Positions 17,404 to 30,125 are shown, counted from the first letter of the stretch. The stretch: DNA of 64,000 nucleotides from Sphingobacterium bovisgrunnientis (GCF_009829085.1 NZ_WUQY01000005.1:83352-147351), one strand, 5' to 3'. Numbers and translations are program-made. Notes: generated by a model from the letters alone, not told the origin.

Positions 17404-20400
17404 ATGAAAGCCTATATATTTTTTTTGGTTGCTGTATTCTCTACAATTAATGTTGTTGGACAAGAATTGCCAGTATCATTTCAACGATATTATTCTAAAG
17501 ATGGATTGTCCTCTAATACCATTTACAGTATCTATCGGGATTCTTATGGATTTCTATGGTTAGGCACGGAGGATGGTTTGAATAGATATGATGGTAAAAC
17601 CTACAAAGTATATCGTTATGATGCTAACCATCTGGGACTCAAAGCAAATCATATCACGGCACTATGTGAGGATCACCAAGGTCGAATTTGGATAGGAACT
17701 ACTGGTGGAGGTCTAAGTTACTATGACCGTAAGTTGGACAAAATATTTGCTTACGAAAAAACTCCAGATGAACGTTGGTTGAGCTCAGCAATTACTTCAT
17801 TAAAAAAGGATCACAATGGAAATATTTGGGTAAGTTCTTATGGGAATATCACTATAATCAACGCAAAAGATATTCACAAAATGCCTGATGCATCATACAA
17901 CAAAGTCATAAGCTTTTTTCTGGAAAGATTTACTCGCTATATATTCAAAGACAAAGAAGGACAGATGTGGATATCTTCTATTGGGACGGTATATAAAATA
18001 TCCAAAGACTTCAACGAAATTGCAGCATACAAAATTCCTTCTAAAACAAACAGCACGATAGAAATAAGTTCTATAACGGAAGATGAAAACAAAAGAATTT
18101 GGGCTGGATCGTCGCACGGTCTTTATTTTTTAGATTATAAAGGCTCATCATTTAAAGCATTTGATTCTGTCGCTAATAGTCGATTGAGTAGTAATAAAGT
18201 GTATGCGCTTGGTAAAGACCGAAAAGGTGGGGTATGGGTAGGTACGGATAATGGACTGGATATTTTAAATACTAGCAATTTTTCTATTCAACGTTTTAGA
18301 CCGGATATATCCAATATTCACAGTTTAAGCCATAAATCCATAAGAAGTATTTATGCAGATCAATTTGGTATTTATTGGGTAGGAACATATCAAGGTGGAT
18401 TGAATAAATACGATACGAATCTAAGTCAATTTGGTCTCAAAGGAATTAATCTGTTGGAACGTAGAGGTGAAAGTACCAACATGATTACCTCTTTTCTGGA
18501 ATACAATAAGAATGTATTACTAGGAGTTGATGGTGGAGGAGTATATATGTACGACCGCGAATTAGATAAATTGACGCCGTTAAATCTTACAGAAAATATC
18601 AAAGACTACACTGTATTAGCACTCGAAGGATCAGGCAACGAAGTGTGGATAGGTACTTACCAGCAAGGTATTATTCAATATGACTTGAATTCTAAATCTT
18701 CTAAAAAGATTCAAGCAGGTAATGGTTCTAATCAGTTGAATAACAGTGAAGTTTTTTGTCTAACCCGAGATTATAAGGGTGATTTGTGGATTGGTACGAA
18801 TGGTGGCGGTATAAATATTCTGAATGCTAAAGACGGGACAGTCAGCAAATATCTTGGACAAAATAGAAATGAAAATATTGATATAGAACCACCTAATAAC
18901 TTTATTCGAGCTTTTAAGGAAGATTCGGAACACAATATGTGGGTTGGCTCATTTGGATCAGGTCTTTCTGTTTATAATCCAAAAACAAAAAAGACAACTT
19001 TTTACGATAGAGAGAATAGTGGATTGCCTAGTAATTATATATTAGCGATTCATATTGATAAGCGAGGTACTGCTTGGGTAGGAACGAACGGTAATGGAAT
19101 TGGCGTTTTACGTAAGGGATCTAAAAAATTCGAAACAATTTCTGAGAATGAAGGATTGATAAATGGCGTAATTCAAAGTATTGTAGAAGATGACAACGGT
19201 AAAATATGGTTTAGTACCAATAGAGGTTTGAGTTGCTATGATCCAAATAATAAATCTTTCAAAAATTATACACAATCTGCTGGGCTACAACAAGGATCTT
19301 TTATGTTGGGGGCAGGGCTTAAAACTTCAGATGGAGAAATATTTTTCGGTGGACAGAATGGGTTTAACCACTTCTACCCAAAAGATTTGAAAACCAATGT
19401 TAATCCAGCACATGTCGTACTTACGGATTTAAAAATTGATAATCAGATTGTATTACCTTCCGAAGATGGGCCTATTCAATCCACATTACAGACTTCTGAA
19501 AGCATAAAATTAAAATACAAACAGAATTTCTCGATTTCGTTCGCCGCTTTGAATTTCACAGTTCCTGAAGACAATAGCTATGAATATCGTTTGGTTGGCT
19601 TTGACAAAAATTGGATAAAAGTAGGTAATGAGTTGAGCGCTTACTATACAAATTTAGATCCAGGAGAATATACTTTTGAGGTACGTGCTAGTAATAATGA
19701 TGGTGTGTGGAGTGAGGATGTGACGCGGATTCACGTTGTGGTAGATCCACCATTTTGGCTTACAATCTATGCTTATATATTTTATTTGTTGGTTGCTTCT
19801 GGAACCTTACTCTATATTCGTCATCGAGGTATTCAAAATTTGAAGCAAAAATTCGCGTTAGAACAAGAGCGTATTCAGGCTAAACAGCTTATTGAACAGC
19901 AAAAACGCGAAGCGGAAACTTTGCACAAACTTGATCAAATGAAAATTAAGTTTTTGACAAATTTAAGTCATGAGTTTCGCACACCTATATCTCTTATTGT
20001 CGGTCCTATCGAAACATTGATTAATCAAGTGCAAGATTTACAAGCACGTAGTCAATTGGATTTGGTCAAGCGTAATGCGCGACGTCTACTCAATTTAGTG
20101 AATCAATTGTTGGATTTCAGAAAAATGGAAGAGCATGAGTTGAAACTTCAAAACAGGGAAGGCGATTTAGTAGCTGCGGTAAAAGAAGTATTTCAATCTT
20201 TCAATGATATGGCTTTGCAAAAGGGGATCGATTATTCTTTCTACAGTTGCCAAGAAAAACTATATTCATCATTCGATGAAGACAAAATTGAACGTATACT
20301 TTTCAATTTAATTTCTAATGCATTCAAATTCACCACAAAAGGCGGAGATATAGCCGTTAGTATTACTTCAGCAGAATATCAGGACAATAATAAAATAAAA

Positions 20401-21471
20401 GTCTTGTTTGAAGTGCGCGATACTGGAATTGGAATACCTACCGAAGCACGAGAATCTATTTTTGAAAGCTTCTTTCAACACGATACAGCAGGTAAAGTTC
20501 TTAATCAAGGCTCTGGCATAGGTCTATCTATAGCAGACTCTTTTGTTAAAATGTACAAAGGGAAAATTTGGGTTGAAAGTGAAGTAGGGAAGGGAAGTAT
20601 TTTCTATTTTGATCTTATTTTGGATTATGCCGAAGAGCCAATGTTGGAAGAGGTGGATGAAATAGCAATTATCGAACAAAATCTAGATAGTGAAGCACGG
20701 AGTAAACCTTCCTTATTGATTGTAGAAGATGATGATGATTTTAGAGATTATCTCAGTGAAGTGTTGAGTGAGAATTATAAGGTACTGGAAGCGGTCAATG
20801 GCAAGGAAGGATGGCAAAAAGCATTATTCCATCATCCGGACATTGTAATCTGTGATGTACAAATGCCACAAATGAATGGTATGGAATTGGCACAAAAAAT
20901 GGCGCAAGATAAGCGCACTAAGCATATTCCGATTGTACTAATGACAGCCTCAAAAGTTGAAAATGGACTGGTGTGTGGATTGGAATCAGGAGCAGTAGAC
21001 TATATTACAAAACCTTTTGATATCAATGTATTATTAGCTAAAGTAAATAGTTTGTTGATTCTCAATCAAGCATTTAAAGATGTGTATAGTAAACAAGTAT
21101 CTATTGCAGTACCAGAGGTAGCGGTAGTGACAGAGAAAGATAAGTTCTTGAAAAATGTCTTGAATTATGTTTATGAAAACATGGATAATCCGCAACTTTC
21201 TGTTGAAGCACTTAGTGCACATCTTTTCATAAGTCGAGCATCACTTTACAACAAGTTACTGGAGTATACAGGTATGTCGCCAGTGGATTTTATACGGTCG
21301 GTGAAATTGGAAAAAGCAGCTAGTCTGTTGGAACGTAGTGATAAAACGATTTCGGAGATTGCGTACGAAACAGGTTTTGCAAACCCAAATTATTTTACGA
21401 AAGTATTCAAAGTTAAATATCAAATGACTCCTTCGGAATATATCAATACGATGAAAAAGAATGAGGTGTAA
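17404..21471 (+). CDS. Hybrid two-component system regulator (HTCS), xylan-locus activator
   Basis: 1355 residues in one chain. Signal peptide about 1-19; fourteen or so beta-propeller blades with repeated WIGT and GLNxYD motifs (about 25-690); a Y_Y_Y domain (about 700-780); one membrane helix (about 785-805). Then come a histidine kinase with phospho-acceptor His856 in LSHEFRTP, an ATPase domain with DTGIGI and GSGIGLS, a receiver domain (VEDDDDF; phospho-acceptor Asp1151 in CDVQMPQMNG), and an AraC-type DNA-binding domain (about 1255-1350). Family knowledge: HTCS sense an oligosaccharide in the periplasm and activate the neighbouring susCD operon. It is divergent from the uptake operon and upstream of the degradation genes. 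All catalytic residues look intact. The ligand is inferred to be a xylo-oligosaccharide. Confidence 0.96.
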   Translation: MKAYIFFLVAVFSTINVVGQELPVSFQRYYSKDGLSSNTIYSIYRDSYGFLWLGTEDGLNRYDGKTYKVYRYDANHLGLKANHITALCEDHQGRIWIGTTGGGLSYYDRKLDKIFAYEKTPDERWLSSAITSLKKDHNGNIWVSSYGNITIINAKDIHKMPDASYNKVISFFLERFTRYIFKDKEGQMWISSIGTVYKISKDFNEIAAYKIPSKTNSTIEISSITEDENKRIWAGSSHGLYFLDYKGSSFKAFDSVANSRLSSNKVYALGKDRKGGVWVGTDNGLDILNTSNFSIQRFRPDISNIHSLSHKSIRSIYADQFGIYWVGTYQGGLNKYDTNLSQFGLKGINLLERRGESTNMITSFLEYNKNVLLGVDGGGVYMYDRELDKLTPLNLTENIKDYTVLALEGSGNEVWIGTYQQGIIQYDLNSKSSKKIQAGNGSNQLNNSEVFCLTRDYKGDLWIGTNGGGINILNAKDGTVSKYLGQNRNENIDIEPPNNFIRAFKEDSEHNMWVGSFGSGLSVYNPKTKKTTFYDRENSGLPSNYILAIHIDKRGTAWVGTNGNGIGVLRKGSKKFETISENEGLINGVIQSIVEDDNGKIWFSTNRGLSCYDPNNKSFKNYTQSAGLQQGSFMLGAGLKTSDGEIFFGGQNGFNHFYPKDLKTNVNPAHVVLTDLKIDNQIVLPSEDGPIQSTLQTSESIKLKYKQNFSISFAALNFTVPEDNSYEYRLVGFDKNWIKVGNELSAYYTNLDPGEYTFEVRASNNDGVWSEDVTRIHVVVDPPFWLTIYAYIFYLLVASGTLLYIRHRGIQNLKQKFALEQERIQAKQLIEQQKREAETLHKLDQMKIKFLTNLSHEFRTPISLIVGPIETLINQVQDLQARSQLDLVKRNARRLLNLVNQLLDFRKMEEHELKLQNREGDLVAAVKEVFQSFNDMALQKGIDYSFYSCQEKLYSSFDEDKIERILFNLISNAFKFTTKGGDIAVSITSAEYQDNNKIKVLFEVRDTGIGIPTEARESIFESFFQHDTAGKVLNQGSGIGLSIADSFVKMYKGKIWVESEVGKGSIFYFDLILDYAEEPMLEEVDEIAIIEQNLDSEARSKPSLLIVEDDDDFRDYLSEVLSENYKVLEAVNGKEGWQKALFHHPDIVICDVQMPQMNGMELAQKMAQDKRTKHIPIVLMTASKVENGLVCGLESGAVDYITKPFDINVLLAKVNSLLILNQAFKDVYSKQVSIAVPEVAVVTEKDKFLKNVLNYVYENMDNPQLSVEALSAHLFISRASLYNKLLEYTGMSPVDFIRSVKLEKAASLLERSDKTISEIAYETGFANPNYFTKVFKVKYQMTPSEYINTMKKNEV

Positions 21472-21508
21472 CTACTAACTTCGATTACAAAAGACAAACA
21501 AGGATTTT

Positions 21509-21555
21509 AAGGGTATAAATGCATATTTTAGACATTTTTACCCTTATTTTTTTTA
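21509..21555 (+). terminator. Rho-independent terminator after the HTCS gene, overlapping an operator-like site
   Basis: AAGGGTATAAATG (21509-21521) pairs with CATTTTTACCCTT (21533-21545) with one mismatch. The loop is 11 nt, and T8 follows at 21547-21554. It ends the HTCS transcript. The right arm overlaps the operator-like motif that begins at 21528. Confidence 0.85.
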
Positions 21556-21593
21556 TATGTTTCAGTGTAAATGTACATATTGCTATACATTTG
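21528..21593 (+). promoter_or_regulatory. Promoter of the pentose-metabolism operon with degenerate HTCS-type site
   Basis: TTAGACATTTTTAC begins at 21528 and matches 15 of the first 18 positions of the susC operator. A TAnnTTTG match (TACATTTG) occupies 21586-21593. The distance from motif start to box is 58 bp, the same as in both susC promoters. The second half-site position (21552) is poorly conserved. The predicted leader to the ATG at 21652 is about 52 nt. Confidence 0.6.
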
Positions 21594-21651
21594 CTTTAAC
21601 ACAATTGAGTAACAATTATAAACCAAGATAAACTACTTATCTATTTAAAAC

Positions 21652-22320
21652 ATGAAATTTTTTATTGATACTGCGAATTTGCAGCAAATACAGGAAGCAC
21701 AAGATTTAGGTGTATTGGATGGAGTTACTACAAATCCATCTTTAATGGCTAAAGAAGGAATAAGCGGTGAAGAAAATGTAATCAATCATTATAAAGCGAT
21801 TTGCGAAATAGTAGATGGCGATGTAAGTGCCGAGGTGATATCTACAACTTATGACGAAATGATCTTTGAAGGTGAGAAATTGGCGGCATTGCATCCAAGA
21901 ATTGTGGTGAAAGTTCCAATGATCAAAGAAGGTATCAAGGCTATAAAATACTTTAGTAAAAAAGGAATAAAAACAAATTGTACATTGGTTTTTTCAGCAG
22001 GTCAAGCATTATTAGCAGCCAAAGCTGGAGCTACTTACGTATCCCCATTTATTGGAAGATTGGATGATATTTCTGTCAATGGATTGGATTTAATTAGTGA
22101 GATTCGTGAGATTTATGATAATTATGGTTACGAAACACAAATTTTAGCAGCTTCTGTACGTCATAGTGCACACATCTTGGGATGTGCAAAGATTGGCGCA
22201 GATGTAATGACTGGGCCACTTTCAGCTATAGTTGCACTCCTTAAACATCCACTTACGGATTCGGGATTAGCACAATTTCTTGCAGATCACCAAAGTGTTT
22301 CACAATTAAACGCGCGATAG
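21652..22320 (+). CDS. fsa: Transaldolase / fructose-6-phosphate aldolase family protein
   Basis: 222 residues, the size of the small TalC/FSA-type transaldolases. Visible motifs are the N-terminal [14 protein letters not shown] (about 24-32) and VVKVPM with the Schiff-base lysine at Lys87, then [17 protein letters not shown] and SPFIGRLDD. There is no signal peptide, so it is cytoplasmic. The family includes both fructose-6-phosphate aldolases and true transaldolases, which cannot be separated safely by eye. Beside split transketolase, xylulokinase and xylose isomerase, transaldolase activity in the pentose phosphate pathway is the likelier role. It is the first gene of its operon, 2 bp before the transketolase N subunit. 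Confidence 0.9.
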   Translation: MKFFIDTANLQQIQEAQDLGVLDGVTTNPSLMAKEGISGEENVINHYKAICEIVDGDVSAEVISTTYDEMIFEGEKLAALHPRIVVKVPMIKEGIKAIKYFSKKGIKTNCTLVFSAGQALLAAKAGATYVSPFIGRLDDISVNGLDLISEIREIYDNYGYETQILAASVRHSAHILGCAKIGADVMTGPLSAIVALLKHPLTDSGLAQFLADHQSVSQLNAR

Positions 22321-22322
22321 AA

Positions 22323-23180
22323 ATGGTGATGACAAAAAGTAGTGTATTCAATTTGGAAGCTATATGTACACAAGTAAGACGTGACATAGTACGAATGGTT
22401 CATGGTTGTCAATCAGGGCACCCTGGTGGTTCTTTAGGTTGTACAGAATTATTAGTAAGCCTCTATTTTGAAATTATGACACGAAATGAGGATTTTGATA
22501 TAGATGGTGTAGATGAGGATTTGTTTTTCCTTTCCAATGGACATATATCGCCTGTATTCTACAGTGTGTTAGCAAGAGCGGGATATTTTGATGTAGCTGA
22601 ATTAGCAACATTTAGAAAACTTAATTCTCGATTGCAGGGACATCCTACTACACATGAAGGATTACCTGGAGTGCGTATCGCGTCTGGTTCATTGGGGCAA
22701 GGACTATCTGTTGCGATAGGGGCTGCTCAAGCCAAAAAATTGAACGGAGATACTAAGCATGTATTTGTATTGATGGGTGATGGTGAACTTCAAGAAGGAC
22801 AAGTGTGGGAAGCTGCCTTGTATGCACCACATAATAAAATGGATAATTTAATTGCCATTGTAGATTACAATGGTGCGCAAATAGATGGAGCGACAGCAGA
22901 TGTGTTGTCTCTAGGTGATTTGAAATCCAAATGGGAAGCTTTTGGCTGGCAAGTTATTGAAGTTTTTAGAGGTAATCATATTCCTTCGGTTTTAGAAGGA
23001 TTGCATTTAGCAAAGTCATTGTCCAATCAGGGTAAACCTACAATGATATTATTGCATACTGAAATGGGGCATGGTGTAGATTTCATGATGGGATCGCACA
23101 AATGGCATGGCGTATCACCTAATAATGATCAATTGGCTGAAGCACTTGCGCAAAATCCACAAACATTAGGGGATTATTAA
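22323..23180 (+). CDS. Transketolase, N-terminal (thiamine diphosphate-binding) subunit
   Basis: 285 residues corresponding to the first third of a full transketolase. Motifs: HPGGSLGCTELLVSLYF near the start, SLGQGLSVAIGAA, and the thiamine diphosphate/Mg motif GDGELQEGQVWEAALYA ... DYN. It ends with HKWHGVSPN. It is cytoplasmic. With the product of 23192-24148 it should form the two-subunit enzyme that transfers two-carbon units from xylulose 5-phosphate. Either ATG at 22323 or 22329 could be used. It lies 2 bp after the transaldolase stop and 11 bp before the C subunit. Confidence 0.93.
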   Translation: MVMTKSSVFNLEAICTQVRRDIVRMVHGCQSGHPGGSLGCTELLVSLYFEIMTRNEDFDIDGVDEDLFFLSNGHISPVFYSVLARAGYFDVAELATFRKLNSRLQGHPTTHEGLPGVRIASGSLGQGLSVAIGAAQAKKLNGDTKHVFVLMGDGELQEGQVWEAALYAPHNKMDNLIAIVDYNGAQIDGATADVLSLGDLKSKWEAFGWQVIEVFRGNHIPSVLEGLHLAKSLSNQGKPTMILLHTEMGHGVDFMMGSHKWHGVSPNNDQLAEALAQNPQTLGDY

Positions 23181-23191
23181 GAATTAATTCA

Positions 23192-24148
23192 ATGAAAAAA
23201 TATACATATACAGAATCAAAAGATACGAGATCGGGATTTGGTGCGGGATTATTAGAAGCGGGCAAGCAGGATGAGCAGGTGGTGGCATTATGTGCTGACC
23301 TTGTCGGATCGCTTAAAATGCAAGATTTTATCAATGCTTTTCCAGATCGTTTTTTTCAGATTGGAATCGCTGAAGCAAATATGATGGGTATTGCGGCTGG
23401 TTTGACCATTGGAGGCAAAATACCTTTTACAGGTACATTTGCTAATTTTTCTACGGGAAGAGTGTATGATCAAATCCGACAATCAATAGCATATTCGGAC
23501 AAAAATGTGAAAATCGCGGCTTCGCATGCTGGTTTGACTTTAGGTGAAGATGGTGCAACGCACCAAATATTAGAAGATATAGGTTTGATGAAAATGTTAC
23601 CTGGTATGACTGTAATAAATCCATGTGACTACAATCAAACCAAAGCAGCCACGATTGCGGTAGCAAAATACCACGGCCCTGTATATTTACGTTTTGGTCG
23701 TCCAGTTGTTCCAAATTTTACACCTGCAGATCAAACTTTTGAAATCGGAAAAGCCGTTCTTTTAAATGAAGGCACGGACGTAACTATTTTGGCTACTGGC
23801 CATTTAGTATGGGAAGCTATTCAAGCAGGTGAGCAATTAGCGGAATTGGGAATCAATGCGGAAATTATTAATATTCATACCATTAAACCGCTTGACGAAG
23901 AAGCAATTTTAGCATCTGTAAAGAAAACGGGCTGCGTCGTTACCGCTGAAGAACACAATAGATTAGGCGGATTGGGAGATAGTGTTGCGCAAGTATTAAT
24001 TAAGAATTATCCAGCGCCACAAGAATATGTTGCGGTTGATGATAGCTTTGGTGAATCGGGGACACCTGCAGAATTGATGCAAAAATATGGATTGGATGCT
24101 GCACATATCGTTTTAGCGGTGCAAAGAGTGATGAATAGAAAAAAATAG
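23192..24148 (+). CDS. Transketolase, C-terminal (pyrimidine-binding and C) subunit
   Basis: 318 residues equivalent to the middle and last domains of transketolase. Features: DSR-type start (KDTRSGFGAGLLEAG), the catalytic glutamate region QIGIAEANMMGIAAGL, AASHAGLTLGEDGATHQ, and a C-terminal domain with TVLATG-like and NIHTIKPLDEEAI segments. It partners the subunit encoded just upstream. Split transketolases are common in Bacteroidota sugar loci and do not imply gene breakage: both halves have their own start and proper ends. Confidence 0.93.
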   Translation: MKKYTYTESKDTRSGFGAGLLEAGKQDEQVVALCADLVGSLKMQDFINAFPDRFFQIGIAEANMMGIAAGLTIGGKIPFTGTFANFSTGRVYDQIRQSIAYSDKNVKIAASHAGLTLGEDGATHQILEDIGLMKMLPGMTVINPCDYNQTKAATIAVAKYHGPVYLRFGRPVVPNFTPADQTFEIGKAVLLNEGTDVTILATGHLVWEAIQAGEQLAELGINAEIINIHTIKPLDEEAILASVKKTGCVVTAEEHNRLGGLGDSVAQVLIKNYPAPQEYVAVDDSFGESGTPAELMQKYGLDAAHIVLAVQRVMNRKK

Positions 24149-24186
24149 TGATTAAAATATAATCTTAACCAATTATAAACATATAA

Positions 24187-26115
<1,929 letters not shown>

Positions 26116-26162
26116 ATTATAAATTTACAATCTTCTTTTTAAGATACCAATAAGCTAAATTT

Positions 26163-28616
26163 ATGAGACAGCCGATACTAATTTTTATAGTTCTTATTTT
26201 ATTTTGTTGCACATCCAATTTGAGTGCACAGAAGGTTCATCATGGAAGTTTGTTGCTTCAATATGATAGCCCTGCTGATCCAAAAATTTGGGAACAAGCT
26301 TTGCCAATAGGCAATGGTCGTCTTGGCGCTATGATTTACGGTATTCCAGATAAGGAGGAATTGCAACTTAATGAAGAATCGATTTGGGGAGGTGGCCCAT
26401 ATAGAAATGATAATCCTAAAGCAGGGGCTAATCTAAAAAATATACAACAATTAGTGTTTGAGGGAAAAACTCAAGAAGCGGATAAACTGATCAACGAAAC
26501 TTTTTTTACTAAAACACATGGCATGCCGTATCAGACAGCTGGTAGTGTGCTATTGAATTTTCCGAATCATACTGCATATCAAAATTATTCCCGCGAACTG
26601 GATATTGAACAAGCAAAAGCTACCACGCGCTATGAAGCAAATGGTATTACCTATACGCGCGAAGTGATTTCTTCATTCGAAGATGATGTAATATTGATGA
26701 GGATTACTTCGAGTAAAAAAGGAGCTTTGAGTTTTGATTTGTCGTATAAAAATCCTGCGCAGCATAAAGTTGTAGCAAAGGATAACATGTTAGTATTAGA
26801 AGGAAGAGGTGGGGATCATGAAGGGATTAAAGGGGAGGTAATTTACAATACGCTAAGTTCAATCAAAAACATAGATGGAAATGTTGTCGTTGAGGATTCA
26901 AAAATTACAGTTAAAGATGCGACATCTGTTGTGATTTATATTTCTATCGGTACCAATTTTGTAAATTATAAATCGGTTTCAGGAGATGCATTTAAACGTG
27001 CATCAGAGAAGTTAAATGAAGCAAAAACAAATAAATTTGAAGATGCTGTAGCAAAGCATGCTAAGAAATACAATGCTCAATTCAGTCGGTTTAAATTAGA
27101 TTTGGGAAGTAAGTCTACCAATTCTAAAATATCTACTATTGAGAGAATAAAGCAATTTCAACAGACACAAGACCCTGCATTAGTTACGCTATTGACACAG
27201 TTCGGACGTTATCTTTTGATCTGTTCGTCACAGCCTAATGGTCAGCCATCCAATTTACAAGGGATTTGGAATCATTCGTTGTATCCAGCATGGGATAGTA
27301 AATATACAATCAACATCAATACAGAAATGAATTATTGGCCAGCGGAGGTGACAAATCTATCGCAGACTCATCTGCCTTTGATTCAAATGGTCAAAGAATT
27401 AGCTGAGTCGGGTAGAGAAACTGCAAAAACACTATATAATGCGGAAGGATGGGTAGCACACCACAATACGGATATATGGCGTGTTACGAGTCCAATTGAT
27501 TTTGCTGCAGCTGGAATGTGGCCAACTGGTGGTACTTGGTTAGCGCAGCATTTGTGGGAACATTATCTTTTTAATGGCGATAAGAAATTTTTGAAAGAGG
27601 TATATCCTGTATTGAAATCAGCAACTGACTTTTTATTGTCATCCTTAATTCCTCATCCGAAACATGCCGACAAAAATTGGATGGTGCTATCGCCTTCGAT
27701 CTCTCCAGAACATGGACCAATGGTGGCTGGGGTGACGATGGACAATCAATTAGTCTATGACATGTTGACAAGAACGGCTATTGCGAATGAGATATTAAAT
27801 GAAGATGCGACTTATCGCGCGAAATTATTAGCAATGGTAAAGCGAATTCCACCTATGCAAATTGGTAAGCATACGCAACTTCAAGAATGGTTAGAAGATG
27901 TTGATGATCCAAAAAACGACCATCGGCATGTTTCACATTTGTATGGTATGTTCCCAAGTAATCAAATCTCTGCCTACACAACACCGGAGCTTTTCGAGGC
28001 GACGCGCAATTCATTAGTCTACAGAGGTGACTTCGCTACGGGCTGGTCTATTGGCTGGAAAGTAAATTTGTGGGCTCGATTATTAGACGGTGATCACGCT
28101 TACAAGATCATCAATAATATGTTGACACTAGCTGATAAAGACAACCGTAATGGGCGTACTTATCCGAATATGTTTACTGCTCATCCACCATTTCAAATTG
28201 ATGGAAACTTTGGTTTGACAGCGGGGGTAGCAGAGATGCTTTTGCAAAGCCACGATGGTGCTGTGCATTTGTTGCCTGCCTTACCAGAAGTTTGGAAAAA
28301 TGGTTCTGTTCAAGGAATTATGGCACGTGGTGGATTTGAAATTGATATGAATTGGGAAAATGGAAATGTTGCAAAAGTTAATGTATTGGCTAAGATTGGC
28401 GGCAATTTGCGTATACGCTCGCACGTACCATTGACAGGAAAAGGATTGAAGGAGGCTAAAGGTGCAAATCCAAATGTGTTGAATAATAGAATAGAAGTAC
28501 CAAAGGCATTAATTTCTCCGCAAGCTCAATTAAAAGGAAATAATTTGAAGAAAGTATACGAATATGATGTTGTTACTATAGCTGGCAAGAAGTATTCGTT
28601 CAATAGTGTTAAGTAA
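26163..28616 (+). CDS. GH95 family glycosidase (alpha-L-fucosidase / alpha-L-galactosidase)
   Basis: 817 residues, the normal size for GH95. A signal peptide (about 1-22, LSAQ) precedes an N-terminal beta domain starting LPIGNGRLGAMIYG, the hallmark opening with LQLNEESIWGGG. An (alpha/alpha)6 catalytic domain follows with SNLQGIWNHSLYPAWDSKYTI-like and HVSHLYGMFPSNQI motifs and FQIDGNFGLTAGVAEML near the end. Family knowledge: GH95 contains 1,2-alpha-L-fucosidases and alpha-L-galactosidases, and a GH95 alpha-L-galactosidase acts on corn-type glucuronoarabinoxylan in Bacteroides ovatus. Because all neighbours are xylan genes, alpha-L-galactosidase is the likelier activity here. It is periplasmic or surface located. 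Confidence 0.9.
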   Translation: MRQPILIFIVLILFCCTSNLSAQKVHHGSLLLQYDSPADPKIWEQALPIGNGRLGAMIYGIPDKEELQLNEESIWGGGPYRNDNPKAGANLKNIQQLVFEGKTQEADKLINETFFTKTHGMPYQTAGSVLLNFPNHTAYQNYSRELDIEQAKATTRYEANGITYTREVISSFEDDVILMRITSSKKGALSFDLSYKNPAQHKVVAKDNMLVLEGRGGDHEGIKGEVIYNTLSSIKNIDGNVVVEDSKITVKDATSVVIYISIGTNFVNYKSVSGDAFKRASEKLNEAKTNKFEDAVAKHAKKYNAQFSRFKLDLGSKSTNSKISTIERIKQFQQTQDPALVTLLTQFGRYLLICSSQPNGQPSNLQGIWNHSLYPAWDSKYTININTEMNYWPAEVTNLSQTHLPLIQMVKELAESGRETAKTLYNAEGWVAHHNTDIWRVTSPIDFAAAGMWPTGGTWLAQHLWEHYLFNGDKKFLKEVYPVLKSATDFLLSSLIPHPKHADKNWMVLSPSISPEHGPMVAGVTMDNQLVYDMLTRTAIANEILNEDATYRAKLLAMVKRIPPMQIGKHTQLQEWLEDVDDPKNDHRHVSHLYGMFPSNQISAYTTPELFEATRNSLVYRGDFATGWSIGWKVNLWARLLDGDHAYKIINNMLTLADKDNRNGRTYPNMFTAHPPFQIDGNFGLTAGVAEMLLQSHDGAVHLLPALPEVWKNGSVQGIMARGGFEIDMNWENGNVAKVNVLAKIGGNLRIRSHVPLTGKGLKEAKGANPNVLNNRIEVPKALISPQAQLKGNNLKKVYEYDVVTIAGKKYSFNSVK

Positions 28617-28636
28617 AAGTGTAGCAATAAATATAT

Positions 28637-30118
28637 ATGTTATTATTAGGAATAGATTTAGGCACTTCGTCAATCAAAGTGTCTGTCATAGATGCACAAA
28701 CAAATAAAAAAATAGCTTCAACTCAATATCCGGAGACCGAAGCAGCGATTTTGTCTGAGCAGCCAGGCTGGGCAGAGCAAGATCCTGCGTCGTGGTGGAA
28801 TTATACGAAATCAGCTATTCTAAAATTGAATGGTTTGGGATTGTATAACCCCAAAAATATTGGAGCAATAGGTATTGCTTACCAAATGCACGGACTTGTG
28901 GTAGTGGATAAAGACTACAAACCATTACGTAATTCGATTATATGGTGTGATAGTCGTGCAGTGGAGATTGGTAATGCGGCTTTTGCCCAACTAAATCCTC
29001 CTGCTTTTTTGGATGCGCATCTTAATTCGCCAGGAAATTTTACAGCTTCTAAATTGGCTTGGGTGAAGCAAAATGAGCCAGCGACCTATGAGCAAGTACA
29101 CAAATTTATGCTACCTGGTGATTACCTCAGCATGTGCTTCACGGGTGAAATTAATTCAAATATCAGTTCGATATCCGAAGGCATATTATGGGATTTTCAG
29201 AAAAAAGGTGTTTCTGATACTTTACTAAATCATTATGGAGTTTCATCCGAATTGGTTCCTGAGATTTTGCCTGTTTTTGGTAATTATGGAAGTGTTAAAG
29301 CAGATGTTGCCGAAGAACTAGGTTTGTCTACGGATGCTTTTGTGAGCTATAAAGCAGGTGATCAGCCTAATAATGCGTTGTCGCTTAATGTATTTGAAGC
29401 GGGTGAAGTTGCGGCGACAGCGGGTACTTCGGGCGTCATTTATGCGGTTACGGATCAATTGGTTTATGACAAAGAATCGCGTGTTAATACATTTGCGCAT
29501 GTCACACATGAAAATGAAAAACCAAATTTGGGGGTATTGCTTTGTATTAACGGCACAGGAATTCAAAACAGTTGGATTAAAAAGAATACAGCACCTTCAT
29601 TCGATTACATGCAAATGAATCAATTGGCTGCAGATATATCAATCGGTTCGGATGGGTTAATCATCTTACCTTTTGGGAATGGAGCAGAGCGTATGTTGAA
29701 TAATCGTATGGTACAAGGGCAAATAGAAAATATTGATTTTGTAAGACACAGCACAGCTCATTTATGGCGTGCCGCACAAGAAGGAATCGCATTCTCATTC
29801 CGCTATGGCTTGGATATTCTAAGACAGAATGGTATTGAACCAAAAATCATTAAAGCAGGTCATGCAAATATGTTTTTAAGTCCTGTATTCCAACAATCTT
29901 TTGCAGGCGTCACGAATACACCCGTAGAATTATACGATAATGATGGTAGTGTAGGCGCAGCATTGGGTGCGGGATTAGGTGCTGGAGTATTTACTTCGCG
30001 AAACGAAGCTTTTGCAGGATTAGAGAAACACGCTACAGTAGAGCCATCGCATGTCACATTGTACGATGAGTTGTACGAAAAATGGAAAAATAGCTTAAAC
30101 AATAAACTAATAAATTAA
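28637..30118 (+). CDS. xylB: Xylulokinase
   Basis: 493 residues with the FGGY kinase fold. The N-terminal ATP-binding motif is [22 protein letters not shown] and [15 protein letters not shown] (about 80-95) are typical of xylulokinases. AGDQPNNAL holds the catalytic Asp and AGTSGV is in the second domain. It phosphorylates D-xylulose to xylulose 5-phosphate in the cytoplasm. It lies 7 bp before xylA and after the GH95 gene, in the same operon as transketolase and transaldolase, so the pathway genes are co-expressed. Confidence 0.95.
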   Translation: MLLLGIDLGTSSIKVSVIDAQTNKKIASTQYPETEAAILSEQPGWAEQDPASWWNYTKSAILKLNGLGLYNPKNIGAIGIAYQMHGLVVVDKDYKPLRNSIIWCDSRAVEIGNAAFAQLNPPAFLDAHLNSPGNFTASKLAWVKQNEPATYEQVHKFMLPGDYLSMCFTGEINSNISSISEGILWDFQKKGVSDTLLNHYGVSSELVPEILPVFGNYGSVKADVAEELGLSTDAFVSYKAGDQPNNALSLNVFEAGEVAATAGTSGVIYAVTDQLVYDKESRVNTFAHVTHENEKPNLGVLLCINGTGIQNSWIKKNTAPSFDYMQMNQLAADISIGSDGLIILPFGNGAERMLNNRMVQGQIENIDFVRHSTAHLWRAAQEGIAFSFRYGLDILRQNGIEPKIIKAGHANMFLSPVFQQSFAGVTNTPVELYDNDGSVGAALGAGLGAGVFTSRNEAFAGLEKHATVEPSHVTLYDELYEKWKNSLNNKLIN

Positions 30119-30125
30119 GAGAAAA

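Noticed and set aside
22323..24148. Split transketolase as a broken gene
   Set aside because: Two-subunit transketolases are a normal form; both frames have complete domain ends and proper starts.
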